Below the pieces are notes generated by a model. It had not been told where the DNA came from, searched no databases, and was given only the letters and a program-made list of their open reading frames with translations. This document shows positions 54,893-62,993 of a DNA stretch of 64,000 bases, in pieces; position 1 is the stretch's first letter; each line of letters starts with the position of its first letter. The DNA comes from Rhodospirillales bacterium BBD 1991-14. GTDB lineage: Bacteria; Pseudomonadota; Alphaproteobacteria; Kiloniellales; Kiloniellaceae. The DNA lies in assembly GCA_001657395.1 (NCBI GenBank), contig LYSY01000004.1:124001-188000 (forward strand), in the 5' to 3' direction. Made by a program: the position numbers and the translations under genes.

Positions 54893-54927
54893 CGTTTATA
54901 TTTTGTCGATAAAGTGTCATTGTATGG
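54893..54927. promoter_or_regulatory. Shared 35-bp regulatory element, copy B (TRAP operon)
   Basis: Same element as 45944-45978, 29/35 identical and ungapped. The palindrome is slightly broken (TTTGTCGATAAA, 54902-54913), followed by GTGTCATTGTATGG. It lies 135 bp before the DctP start, in an AT-rich island right after the racemase gene. Confidence 0.75.
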
Positions 54928-55062
54928 CCTCGGTTGCCTGACCTTGCCGCGCGTGGCTAGAGTCGACGACTGGCCCCGTGGCTCTCCGGGTACGGATTTC
55001 CGCGGGTAGGAATTGCGGACGGTCGAGCGCCCCCGCAAACAGGCCAAACAGGGAGAACAAGA

Positions 55063-56097
55063 ATGAAGAACGTCGTTACCTCTCAGGGCGGGGTTACCTC
55101 TCAGGGCGGGAGAGCGTCTTTTGGGATCGCCGCGGCCGCCGCGCTGGTGCTGGTCGCCGGCACCCCGCTGTCCACAACCGCTCAGGCAGCGGAAAAGTGG
55201 GACATGCCGCTGGCCTATTCGGCCAGCAACTATCATTCGGAAAACGCGGCGAAGTTCGCCGAAGCCGTCACCGCGGCCTCCGGCGGCGAACTTGAGATCG
55301 TCGCCCACCCCGGCGGCTCGCTGTTCAAGGGCGGCGAGATCTACCGCGCCATCCGCACCGGCCAGGCGCCGATCGGCGAGCGCCTGATCTCAGCACTGGG
55401 CAACGAAGACCCGCTGTTCGAGGTGGATGCCCTGCCGTTCCTGGCGACCAGCTTCGAGGATTCCTGGAAGCTCTATCAGGCCTCCAAGCCGCAGCTTGAG
55501 GAGACCCTCGACAAGGCCGGCCTGAAGCTGCTCTACGCCGTGCCCTGGCCGCCCCAGGGGCTCTACAACAAGTCCGCGGTGAACGCCGCCTCCGACATGA
55601 AGGGCGTGAAGTTCCGCGCCTACAACGCCGCCACCTCGCGGCTGGCCGAACTGATGGGCGCGGTGCCGACCAAGATCGAGGCGGCGGAGCTGACCCAGGC
55701 CTTCGCCACCGGGGTTGCCGAGAGCATGATCTCCTCCGGCTCCACAGGTTACGACCGCAAGATCTGGGAGCATGTGAAGTACTGGTACGACGTCCAGGCC
55801 TGGCTGCCGAAGAACATGGTGATCGTCAACCAGGCGGCCTGGGACGGGCTGGACGAGACCCTGCAGAAGATCGTGCTGGACGAGGCCGCGAAGGCGGAGC
55901 AGGCCGGCTGGGACAAGGCCCGCGAGCTGGCCGACTGGTACAAGGAGCAGCTTGCCGCCAACGGCATGGAGGTAGGCCCGCCCAGCGCTGCGCTGAAGGC
56001 CGACTTCGAAGCCATCGGCACCACCATGACCAAGGAGTGGCTGGACAAGGCCGGTGCCGAGGGTCAGGCGGTGATCGACGCCTACAACGCCATGTAG
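55063..56097 (+). CDS. dctP: TRAP transporter substrate-binding protein DctP
   Basis: 344 residues. Signal peptide with a cleavage site near TTAQAAEKW; the n-region holds an 18-bp duplication (55075-55110, residues VTSQGG twice). Mature DctP fold: SENAAKFAEAVTAASGGELEI, and the conserved NKSAVNAASDMKGVKFRAYN region with the Arg that binds the ligand carboxylate. A periplasmic receptor for an organic acid, possibly an amino-acid-like carboxylate. First gene of dctPQM, followed by a strong hairpin. Confidence 0.94.
   Translation: MKNVVTSQGGVTSQGGRASFGIAAAAALVLVAGTPLSTTAQAAEKWDMPLAYSASNYHSENAAKFAEAVTAASGGELEIVAHPGGSLFKGGEIYRAIRTGQAPIGERLISALGNEDPLFEVDALPFLATSFEDSWKLYQASKPQLEETLDKAGLKLLYAVPWPPQGLYNKSAVNAASDMKGVKFRAYNAATSRLAELMGAVPTKIEAAELTQAFATGVAESMISSGSTGYDRKIWEHVKYWYDVQAWLPKNMVIVNQAAWDGLDETLQKIVLDEAAKAEQAGWDKARELADWYKEQLAANGMEVGPPSAALKADFEAIGTTMTKEWLDKAGAEGQAVIDAYNAM
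55075..55110. repeat. 18-bp perfect tandem duplication in dctP
   Basis: Two perfect, adjacent copies of GTTACCTCTCAGGGCGGG, in frame, adding six residues to the n-region of the DctP signal peptide. Perfect identity suggests it is recent. Confidence 0.92.
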
Positions 56098-56111
56098 GTC
56101 CGCCTCTCGGC

Positions 56112-56136
56112 GGCCGGCCGCACGCTGCGGCCGGCC
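56112..56136 (+). other. Intercistronic stem-loop after dctP
   Basis: Perfect 10-bp GC-rich stem GGCCGGCCGC/GCGGCCGGCC with a 5-nt loop, 15 bp after the dctP stop and with no T-run. Hairpins here are common in operons where the binding protein is needed in excess: they protect the 5' part of the mRNA or cause partial termination. Confidence 0.75.
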
Positions 56137-56168
56137 CCGCTGACCATCCTGGAGCCGCGGTGCATTCT

Positions 56169-56198
56169 GAACCGGGCTGAACCGGGCTGAACCCGGCT
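56169..56198. repeat. Three 10-bp tandem repeats
   Basis: GAACCGGGCT twice, then GAACCCGGCT, head to tail in the dctP-dctQ gap after the hairpin. Confidence 0.85.
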
Positions 56199-56229
56199 GA
56201 GATCCGAACTGATCCTTGGGGGGCTTTCG

Positions 56230-56751
56230 ATGCAGGGGACCATGCGGAGCGGCCTCGGCGGCGCGCTCGACCGAGTTTACCTGGCCGGCGGGGTTCTGGC
56301 CGGGATCTTCCTTCTGTCCATCGCGCTGCTGGTGCTGCTCAGCATCGTCTCGCGGCTGCTCGGCATCTTCGTGCCGGGCCTTTCGGAGTACGCCGGCTAT
56401 GCCATGGCTTCGTCGTCGTTCTTCGCGCTGGCCTATACCTTCGGCACCGGCGGCCACATCCGCGTCAACCTCTTCCTCGGCAAGATGACCGGTGCCCGGC
56501 GGCGGGCGGCGGAGATCTGGTGCCTGGCCGCGGGCAGCTTCTTTGCCTGCTATCTCGCCTGGTTCAGCGTGAAGATGGTGCGAGTCTCCCACATGCTGGG
56601 CGATATCAGCGAAGGCTCAGACGCCATGCCGCTGTGGATTCCGCAGATCGGCATGGCCGCGGGCTCGGTGCTGCTGGCCGTCGCCCTGGTCGACCGGCTG
56701 GTCGCCGTTCTCCGCGGCGCGCCGCTGGCCGCCGAGCAGACCAGCGAATAG
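56230..56751 (+). CDS. dctQ: TRAP transporter small membrane subunit DctQ
   Basis: 173 residues with four hydrophobic helices (e.g. VLAGIFLLSIALLVLLSIVSRLLG), the DctQ topology. Partner of DctM in the sodium-driven TRAP translocator. GGGGGG lies seven bases before the ATG. dctM begins 10 bp after its stop. Confidence 0.92.
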   Translation: MQGTMRSGLGGALDRVYLAGGVLAGIFLLSIALLVLLSIVSRLLGIFVPGLSEYAGYAMASSSFFALAYTFGTGGHIRVNLFLGKMTGARRRAAEIWCLAAGSFFACYLAWFSVKMVRVSHMLGDISEGSDAMPLWIPQIGMAAGSVLLAVALVDRLVAVLRGAPLAAEQTSE

Positions 56752-56761
56752 GGGGCGGGCA

Positions 56762-58069
56762 ATGGAACAGCTGATCCTCACCCTGGTCTTCCTCGTCGTC
56801 CTCTTCTTCCTGCTGGGCAGCGGCGTCTGGGTCGGGCTCTCGCTGCTGGGCGTGGCGCTCACCGGTATGCTGCTCTTCACCACCCGTCCGGCGGGCGACG
56901 CCATGGCGACAACGATCTGGAGCGCGTCGTCCTCCTGGACGCTGACGGCTTTGCCGCTGTTCATCTGGATGGGGGAGATCCTCTTTCGAACGCGGCTCAG
57001 CGAAGACCTTTTCAAGGGGCTGTCGCCCTGGCTCGGCCGCCTGCCCGGACGGCTTCTGCATGTGAACGTCGCCGGCTGCGCCCTCTTCGCCGCGATCTCC
57101 GGCTCTTCCGCCGCCACGGTGGCCACCGTCGGCAAGATGTCGATCCCCGAACTCCGTCGACGCGAATATCCCGAGCGCATGATCATCGGCACCCTGGCCG
57201 GGGCCGGGACCCTCGGGCTGCTGATCCCGCCCTCGATCATCCTCATCGTCTACGGCGTGACGGTGAACGAGTCCATCGCCGGGCTGTTCATGGCCGGGGT
57301 CTTTCCCGGCATCATGCTGGCGCTGCTGTTCATGGGCTACATCGTCATCAAGGCGCTGCTCGATCCCGCCTCCATGCCGCCGCGCGAGGCGGCTCTGACC
57401 TTCGTGCAGAAGATTCGGGCCTCTTTTTCTCTGCTGCCGGTGATCGCGCTGATCATCGGCGTTCTGGGGTCCATCTACGCTGGCATCGCGACCGCGACCG
57501 AGGCCGCCGTGCTGGGTGTCGTCGGGGCGCTGGTGCTGTCCTTCCTGCAGGGCTCGCTCACCTGGAACAGCTTCGTCGAAAGCCTCATGGGCGCGACCCG
57601 CACCTCCTGTATGATCGCCCTCATCCTCGGCGGGGCGGCCTTTCTGTCGCTGGCCATGGGCTTCACCGGGCTGCCGCGCAACCTGGCCGCCTGGATCGGC
57701 TCCCTGGAGCTGTCGCCGCTTGCCCTGATCCTGGCGCTCACGGTCTTCTACATCATCCTCGGCTGCTTCCTGGACGGCATCTCGGCGGTGGTGCTCACCA
57801 TGGCGGTTGTGGAGCCGATGGTCCGCCAGGCCGGCTTCGACATGCTGTGGTTCGGCATCTTTCTGGTGATCGTGGTCGAGATGGCCCAGATCACCCCGCC
57901 GGTCGGCTTCAACCTCTTCGTCCTACAGGGCATGACCAAGCACGAGATGCCCTACATCGCACGGGCCGCCCTGCCGATGTTCGGCATCATGGTGCTGGCG
58001 GTGGCCCTGGTGGTCGCTTTCCCGGAGATTGCCACCTGGCTGCCGGCCCAGATGCGCGGCAGTCCCTGA
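56762..58069 (+). CDS. dctM: TRAP transporter large permease DctM
   Basis: 435 residues, about twelve membrane helices. Conserved FAAISGSSAATVATVGKM, GTLAGAGTLGLLIPPSIILIVYG and the second-half ITPPVGFNLFVLQGMT motifs that form the ion and substrate sites. Closely spaced after dctQ. Confidence 0.95.
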   Translation: MEQLILTLVFLVVLFFLLGSGVWVGLSLLGVALTGMLLFTTRPAGDAMATTIWSASSSWTLTALPLFIWMGEILFRTRLSEDLFKGLSPWLGRLPGRLLHVNVAGCALFAAISGSSAATVATVGKMSIPELRRREYPERMIIGTLAGAGTLGLLIPPSIILIVYGVTVNESIAGLFMAGVFPGIMLALLFMGYIVIKALLDPASMPPREAALTFVQKIRASFSLLPVIALIIGVLGSIYAGIATATEAAVLGVVGALVLSFLQGSLTWNSFVESLMGATRTSCMIALILGGAAFLSLAMGFTGLPRNLAAWIGSLELSPLALILALTVFYIILGCFLDGISAVVLTMAVVEPMVRQAGFDMLWFGIFLVIVVEMAQITPPVGFNLFVLQGMTKHEMPYIARAALPMFGIMVLAVALVVAFPEIATWLPAQMRGSP

Positions 58070-58150
58070 GGCCGAGAGTTCTGGCCGGGGACCATAACGG
58101 GGGGACATTGCTGGGGGATCACGGAGGTCTTACCGCGGAAGACCTGGGAT

Positions 58151-58181
58151 TTGCTGCGCGGGACCCCAGATCTGCTATAGT
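58151..58181 (+). promoter_or_regulatory. Possible promoter of the D-lactate-dehydrogenase-type gene
   Basis: TATAGT at 58176-58181 with TTGCTG 19 bp upstream, 30 bp before the start codon. The spacer is longer than ideal. It would allow expression apart from the TRAP operon. Confidence 0.4.
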
Positions 58182-58210
58182 GCAGCGATTGCAAGAGGAA
58201 GACCCGAAAC

Positions 58211-59641
58211 ATGGCCAATGCCGCCCCCCGACCGGCCGCTTCGCCGGACAGCAACCTGCCCGATAGCAATTTGCCCGGTGACCCCCTGATCGAGGCGCTG
58301 CGCGCCCTGCTCGGCGACCGTCTGTCGACCGCGCGCGCCGTCCGCGAGCACCACGGCAAGGACTCCTCCTTTCACGCCATGGAGGCGCCGGATGCGGTCG
58401 CCTTCGCGGAATCCACCGAGGAGGTCTCCGCCATCGTGAAGCTCTGCGCCGAGCATGGCCGGCCGGTCATCCCCTTTGGCACCGGAACATCGCTGGAAGG
58501 TCAGATTCAGGCGACCAAGGGCGGCATCTGCATCGACGTCAGTGCCATGCAGCAGATTCTGGAGGTCAACGAGTCCGATCTCGACTGCCGGGTTCAGGCC
58601 GGTGTCACCCGCAAGGCGCTGAACTCGCACCTGCGCGATACCGGGCTGTTCTTCCCGATCGATCCCGGCGCCGACGCCTCCCTGGGCGGCATGGCGGCGA
58701 CCTCGGCCTCCGGCACCAACGCCGTGCGCTACGGCACCATGCGCGACAACGTGATGGGGCTGACGGTGGTTCTGGCCGACGGCCGGGTGATCCGCACCGG
58801 CGGGCGGGCGCGCAAGTCCTCCGCGGGCTACGACCTGACCCGGCTCTTCGTCGGGTCGGAAGGCACGCTCGGCGTGATCACGGAGGTGCAGCTGCGCCTC
58901 TTCGGCATTCCCGAAGCGATGACGGCGGCGGTCTGCTCCTTCGAGACCCTGTCCGGCGCCGTCGACACGGTGATCCTGACCATCCAGTCGGGGATTCCCG
59001 TGGCGCGCATCGAGCTGTTGGACGAACACCAGATCGACGCCGTGAATCGCTACGCCAAGCTGGACCTGCCGGTGAAGCCGACCCTGTTCTTCGAGTTCCA
59101 CGGCACGGAGTCCTGGGCGCGTGAACAGGCCGAGATGGTCGGCGAGATCGCCGAGGGCTACGGCGGCAGCAACTTCGAATGGGCGACCAAACAGGAAGAC
59201 CGCAACCGCCTCTGGCAGGCGCGCCACAATGCCTGGTACGCCAACCTGGCCTTGAAGCCGGGCGCCATGGGCTGGGCGACGGACGTCTGCGTGCCGATCT
59301 CGCGGCTGGCCGAGTGCATCCTGGAGACCCGCAAGGATATCGACGAAAGCGGCGTGCTGGCCCCCATCGTCGGGCATGTCGGCGACGGCAACTTCCACCT
59401 GACCTTCGTGCTCGATCCCGACGATCCGGACGACATGAAGAAGGCCGAGGGTGTGAACGAGCGCATGGTGATGCGCGCCCTTGCCATGGGCGGAACCTGT
59501 ACCGGCGAGCACGGTGTGGGCAGCAGCAAGATGAAGTTCCTGCAGGCCGAGCATGGAGACTCCGTCAGCGTCATGCGTCAGGTGAAGCTGGCGCTGGATC
59601 CGCAGAACCTGATGAATCCGGGTAAGATCCTGACCGTCTGA
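58211..59641 (+). CDS. FAD-linked oxidase, D-lactate dehydrogenase (cytochrome)/GlcD type
   Basis: 476 residues, AGAGGAAG before the ATG. FAD-binding PCMH domain at about 55-235 (PFGTGTSLEGQ, DPGADASLGGMAATSASGTNA, LTRLFVGSEGTLG), and a C-terminal FAD-oxidase domain with the IVGHVGDGNFHL and GGTCTGEHGVGSSK motifs and terminal LDPQNLMNPGKIL. Oxidises D-lactate, D-2-hydroxy acids or glycolate with a quinone or cytochrome acceptor. A repeated DSNLP (58247-58276, synonymous codons) lies near the N-terminus. Probably metabolises the TRAP substrate or its product. Confidence 0.92.
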   Translation: MANAAPRPAASPDSNLPDSNLPGDPLIEALRALLGDRLSTARAVREHHGKDSSFHAMEAPDAVAFAESTEEVSAIVKLCAEHGRPVIPFGTGTSLEGQIQATKGGICIDVSAMQQILEVNESDLDCRVQAGVTRKALNSHLRDTGLFFPIDPGADASLGGMAATSASGTNAVRYGTMRDNVMGLTVVLADGRVIRTGGRARKSSAGYDLTRLFVGSEGTLGVITEVQLRLFGIPEAMTAAVCSFETLSGAVDTVILTIQSGIPVARIELLDEHQIDAVNRYAKLDLPVKPTLFFEFHGTESWAREQAEMVGEIAEGYGGSNFEWATKQEDRNRLWQARHNAWYANLALKPGAMGWATDVCVPISRLAECILETRKDIDESGVLAPIVGHVGDGNFHLTFVLDPDDPDDMKKAEGVNERMVMRALAMGGTCTGEHGVGSSKMKFLQAEHGDSVSVMRQVKLALDPQNLMNPGKILTV

Positions 59642-59710
59642 CAGGCCTCCCGCGGTCTGCGTTCTTGAGCCTTGCGGGGGCGTTGATCCGCGCGCATCCT
59701 CTGCGCTGTC

Positions 59711-62530
59711 ATGACCTTGTCTGAAGGATCGCGGCCGCCGGAATCAAGGCAGCCAGGGACGAAGCCGGATTCGCCGGGCGACGGCAAGGGGCGGACGGTC
59801 TCCCGTTCGGCGGCGGCGACCGCTTGGCACTCGCTGACCTCTGCCCAGGCTCTCGCGGCTCAGGAGTCGCGCGCCGAGGGCCTGAGCGAGGCCGAAGCGG
59901 GGCGGCGCCTGGCCGAGGCCGGTCCCAATCGTCTGCCGCGGGCAAAGGCGCCGGGCGCCCTGGCGCTCTATGTCAGGCAGTTCAAGAGCCCGCTGGTCTA
60001 CCTGCTGCTCGTGGCCTCCGTCGTCTCCGTCTTTGTCGGGGAGTGGAGCGACGCGCTCTTCATCTTCGTTGTCCTGCAGCTGAATGCCGTCATCGGCGGC
60101 TACCAGGAATGGCGCGCTGAGACTTCGGCCGCGGCGCTGGATCGGATGATGCGCGACCGTGTGGTCGTGCTGCGCGATGGTCTGGCGCGCCAGATCGACA
60201 CGGCGGACCTGGTGCCCGGCGATGTCGTGCGCCTGGAATCCGGCGGGCGCGTGCCGGCGGACCTGCGGCTGCTGGAGCTGCACGAGTTGAGCGTCGACGA
60301 ATCGCTGCTGACCGGCGAATCCCTACCCCTGGAAAAGGACGTCGATCTCGTGGTCCCGGCTGCCGCGCCGCTGCCGGAGCGCCTCAACCTGCTCTTCGCC
60401 GGCACCACGGTGCTGACGGGACGGGCAAGGGCCCTGGTGGTTGCCAGCGGCGCCGAAACCCAGATCGGCCGCATCGCCAGCGCCCTCGCATTGCCCGATC
60501 AGGCGCCGCCGCCCCTGATCGCACGGCTGGAGCGCATGGGCCGGGTGATCGGGATCGGCACCGTCCTGGCGATCGCGGTTCTGGCCACCGTGCAGCTCCT
60601 GCAGGGTCTCGATCTCCTGACCGTCTTTCTGGTCGCCGTCGCCCTGGCCGTGGCCGCCATCCCGGAAGGCCTGCCGGTGGCGATCACCGTGGCGCTGTCG
60701 ATCGCGACCGGCCGCATGGCGCGGCGCAACGTCATCGTCCGCGCCCTTCCGGCGGTGGAGGGTCTGGGGGCCTGCAGCCTGATCGCCAGCGACAAGACCG
60801 GGACCCTGACCTGCAACGAGCTGACGGCGAAGCGCGTGGTGCTGTTCGACGATGCGGGCCCGGCCGTGGCCGGCACGGCCGGCGGCCAGGGCTACCGTCC
60901 GACCGGAACCGTTGCGGTCGACGGCCGGGCGCCCTCCCAGCAGGAACACGCCGGCTTTGCCGAGCTGGCCCGCAGCGCCGCGCTCTGCAACGAGGCCGAG
61001 ATCGCGTTCGAGGAGGAAGAGGTTCGGCACCTGGGCGACACCGTCGATGTCGCCTTTCTGGTGCTGGCCGCCAAGCTGGGGCTGGACCATGCCGCAATCA
61101 AAGGCTCCTACCGGCTGCACGGAATGATTCCTTACGAGCCGCAGCGGCGCTATGCGGCCTCCTTCGTGTCCGGCGGCGATGCAGCGGCGGGGCCGGTGAG
61201 TGCCGGGACCGCGGGTGGTGCCACGGTGCATGTGAAGGGAGCGTTGGAGGTGCTGCTGCCGATGTGCGACGGCATCGATGCCGAGCGTGCCCTGGCCGCC
61301 GGCGATGCGATGGCTGCCGAGGGTTACCGGGTGCTGGCGGTGGCCCGTGGCAGCGTTTCCCGGGATGCGGCCGCGCGCGCCGATGCAGGTTCCCTGCGCT
61401 ATCTGCGCCTGCTGGGCCTGGTGGGGCTGATGGACCCGCTGCGCCCGGAGGTGCCTGACGCCATACGGCACTGCCGCGAAGCCGGGATCTCGGTCGTCAT
61501 GATCACCGGCGATCATCCGGAAACGGCCCGCGCCATCGCCCGCGAGCTTGGCGTCGGGGACGGCGACCCTGTGGTGGTGACCGGGGCGGAGCTGCAGGCC
61601 GCCGGTCCGGCCACACAAGGCTTTGCCGAGCGCGTCAACTCAGCGCAGGTCTTCGCCCGTGTGGAGCCGGTCCAGAAGCTGGAAATCGTTCAGACCTTGC
61701 AGCGCGCCGGCCATGTCGTCGCCGTCACCGGGGACGGGGTCAACGATGCGCCGGCCCTGGCGGCCGCCGACATCGGTGTCGCCATGGGTAAGGGCGGGAC
61801 CGATGTCGCCCGCGGGGCCGCTGATCTCATCCTCACCGACGACAACTTCGCCTCCATCGTCGGCGGCATCGAAGAGGGGCGCATCGCTTACGACAACGTG
61901 CGCAAGCTGATCTACCTGCTGATCTCAACGGGTCTCGGCGAAATCGTCCTGTTTCTGCTCGCCATCCTTGCGGGCCTGCCGTTTCCGCTCTTCGCCGTTC
62001 AACTGCTTTGGCTGAACCTCGTCACCAACGGTATCCAGCACGTCGCGCTGGCACTCGAAAAGGGGGAACCGGGAATCCTTCAGCGCCGGCCGCGGCCGCG
62101 TGACGAAGCGCTCTTCGACCGCCGCATGATCGGTCAGGTTGCCATGGCCGGCGGCTATATGGGCTTCTGCGGCTTTGCGTTCTACTATTGGTGCCTGGAG
62201 CGCGGCATCCCGGAGGCCGAGGCGCGCAACCTGCTGCTCCTGCTGATGGTGCTGTTCGAGAACGTGCACGTCGTGAATGCCCGGTCGGAGCGCCGCTCCG
62301 CCCTCGGCGTCCCCTTGATGGCCAATCCCTTCCTGTTCGTGGCCATCGCGGCGGCCCAGGGCCTGCACATTGCCGCGCTCTATACGCCCGGCCTCAGCCA
62401 TGTGCTGGCCGTGGAACCCATGAGCTTTGTGGAATGGCTTCTTGTCTTGGCACTGGCGCTTTCATTGTTGGCGGTGATGGAGCTGTGGAAAGCGCTTAGT
62501 GGGAGAAAGTCCCGGAGAATATCTCACTAG
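59711..62530 (+). CDS. P2-type cation-translocating ATPase (Ca2+-ATPase-like)
   Basis: 939 residues. N-terminal cation-ATPase domain, A-domain TGES at residue 201, the IPEGLP helix with Glu319, the phosphorylated Asp361 in SDKTGTLT, the hinge VTGDGVNDAPALAAADIGVAM, and six C-terminal helices (LLWLNLVTNGIQHVALALEKG). The PEGLP/NLVTNG pattern is that of P2A/P2B pumps (Ca2+, Mn2+, or Na+/K+). It exports a cation using ATP. The first 35 residues are a non-conserved Ser/Pro-rich tail, so the true start may be later. Confidence 0.93.
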   Translation: MTLSEGSRPPESRQPGTKPDSPGDGKGRTVSRSAAATAWHSLTSAQALAAQESRAEGLSEAEAGRRLAEAGPNRLPRAKAPGALALYVRQFKSPLVYLLLVASVVSVFVGEWSDALFIFVVLQLNAVIGGYQEWRAETSAAALDRMMRDRVVVLRDGLARQIDTADLVPGDVVRLESGGRVPADLRLLELHELSVDESLLTGESLPLEKDVDLVVPAAAPLPERLNLLFAGTTVLTGRARALVVASGAETQIGRIASALALPDQAPPPLIARLERMGRVIGIGTVLAIAVLATVQLLQGLDLLTVFLVAVALAVAAIPEGLPVAITVALSIATGRMARRNVIVRALPAVEGLGACSLIASDKTGTLTCNELTAKRVVLFDDAGPAVAGTAGGQGYRPTGTVAVDGRAPSQQEHAGFAELARSAALCNEAEIAFEEEEVRHLGDTVDVAFLVLAAKLGLDHAAIKGSYRLHGMIPYEPQRRYAASFVSGGDAAAGPVSAGTAGGATVHVKGALEVLLPMCDGIDAERALAAGDAMAAEGYRVLAVARGSVSRDAAARADAGSLRYLRLLGLVGLMDPLRPEVPDAIRHCREAGISVVMITGDHPETARAIARELGVGDGDPVVVTGAELQAAGPATQGFAERVNSAQVFARVEPVQKLEIVQTLQRAGHVVAVTGDGVNDAPALAAADIGVAMGKGGTDVARGAADLILTDDNFASIVGGIEEGRIAYDNVRKLIYLLISTGLGEIVLFLLAILAGLPFPLFAVQLLWLNLVTNGIQHVALALEKGEPGILQRRPRPRDEALFDRRMIGQVAMAGGYMGFCGFAFYYWCLERGIPEAEARNLLLLLMVLFENVHVVNARSERRSALGVPLMANPFLFVAIAAAQGLHIAALYTPGLSHVLAVEPMSFVEWLLVLALALSLLAVMELWKALSGRKSRRISH

Positions 62531-62589
62531 ACCCAGGGGATATCGGCCGAAAAGAGGCGCCGGATGCCTGAGCAGACCCTTTAGCGGGC

Positions 62590-62748
62590 CTAGACCGGCT
62601 CGTCTTTCGCCGGGTCCGCTTCCGCGCGCTCGCCGACCTGCCCCGCCTCCGGGGCCGGGCCCCTTTGGCGCTGCCGGCGCCGGCGTTCCTCGCGCTGCCG
62701 CTTCAGTTTTTCGCTGCGATACGAATCCAGGTCGATGATCTCGCCCAT
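62590..62748 (-). CDS. Small basic protein of 52 residues, unknown function
   Basis: MGEIIDLDSYRSEKLKRQRE followed by a run of Arg/Gln and an acidic Ala-rich tail ending KDEPV. The start is the ATG complementary to 62746-62748, with GGTGGT nine bases upstream. The N-terminus (short hydrophobic stretch, then Lys/Arg helix) recalls small alphaproteobacterial proteins of unknown role. Too short to be sure, but the frame is clean, the codons fit the genome, and the gap holds nothing else. Confidence 0.55.
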   Translation of the reverse strand: MGEIIDLDSYRSEKLKRQREERRRRQRQRGPAPEAGQVGERAEADPAKDEPV

Positions 62749-62993
62749 TGGACTACCACCTATCCGCCGGCTGTGTTCCGCCGGACCATCAGGTATTGCA
62801 CCCTTCGGCGCACTCGATCCGAATCAGGCTTCGGCTTTGCGGCCCTGACCTGATAAAAGTAGCTTAGCGGAATTGAACGGCGTTGCAATGCTCTCACCTT
62901 TAGTAACACGAATGGATCCGGTCGGATGCGCCCACCGTCGAGGGCGCTTTGCACAAGAGACCGACAAGCGTCTTCTCATAGCGAGGTAGGCTG

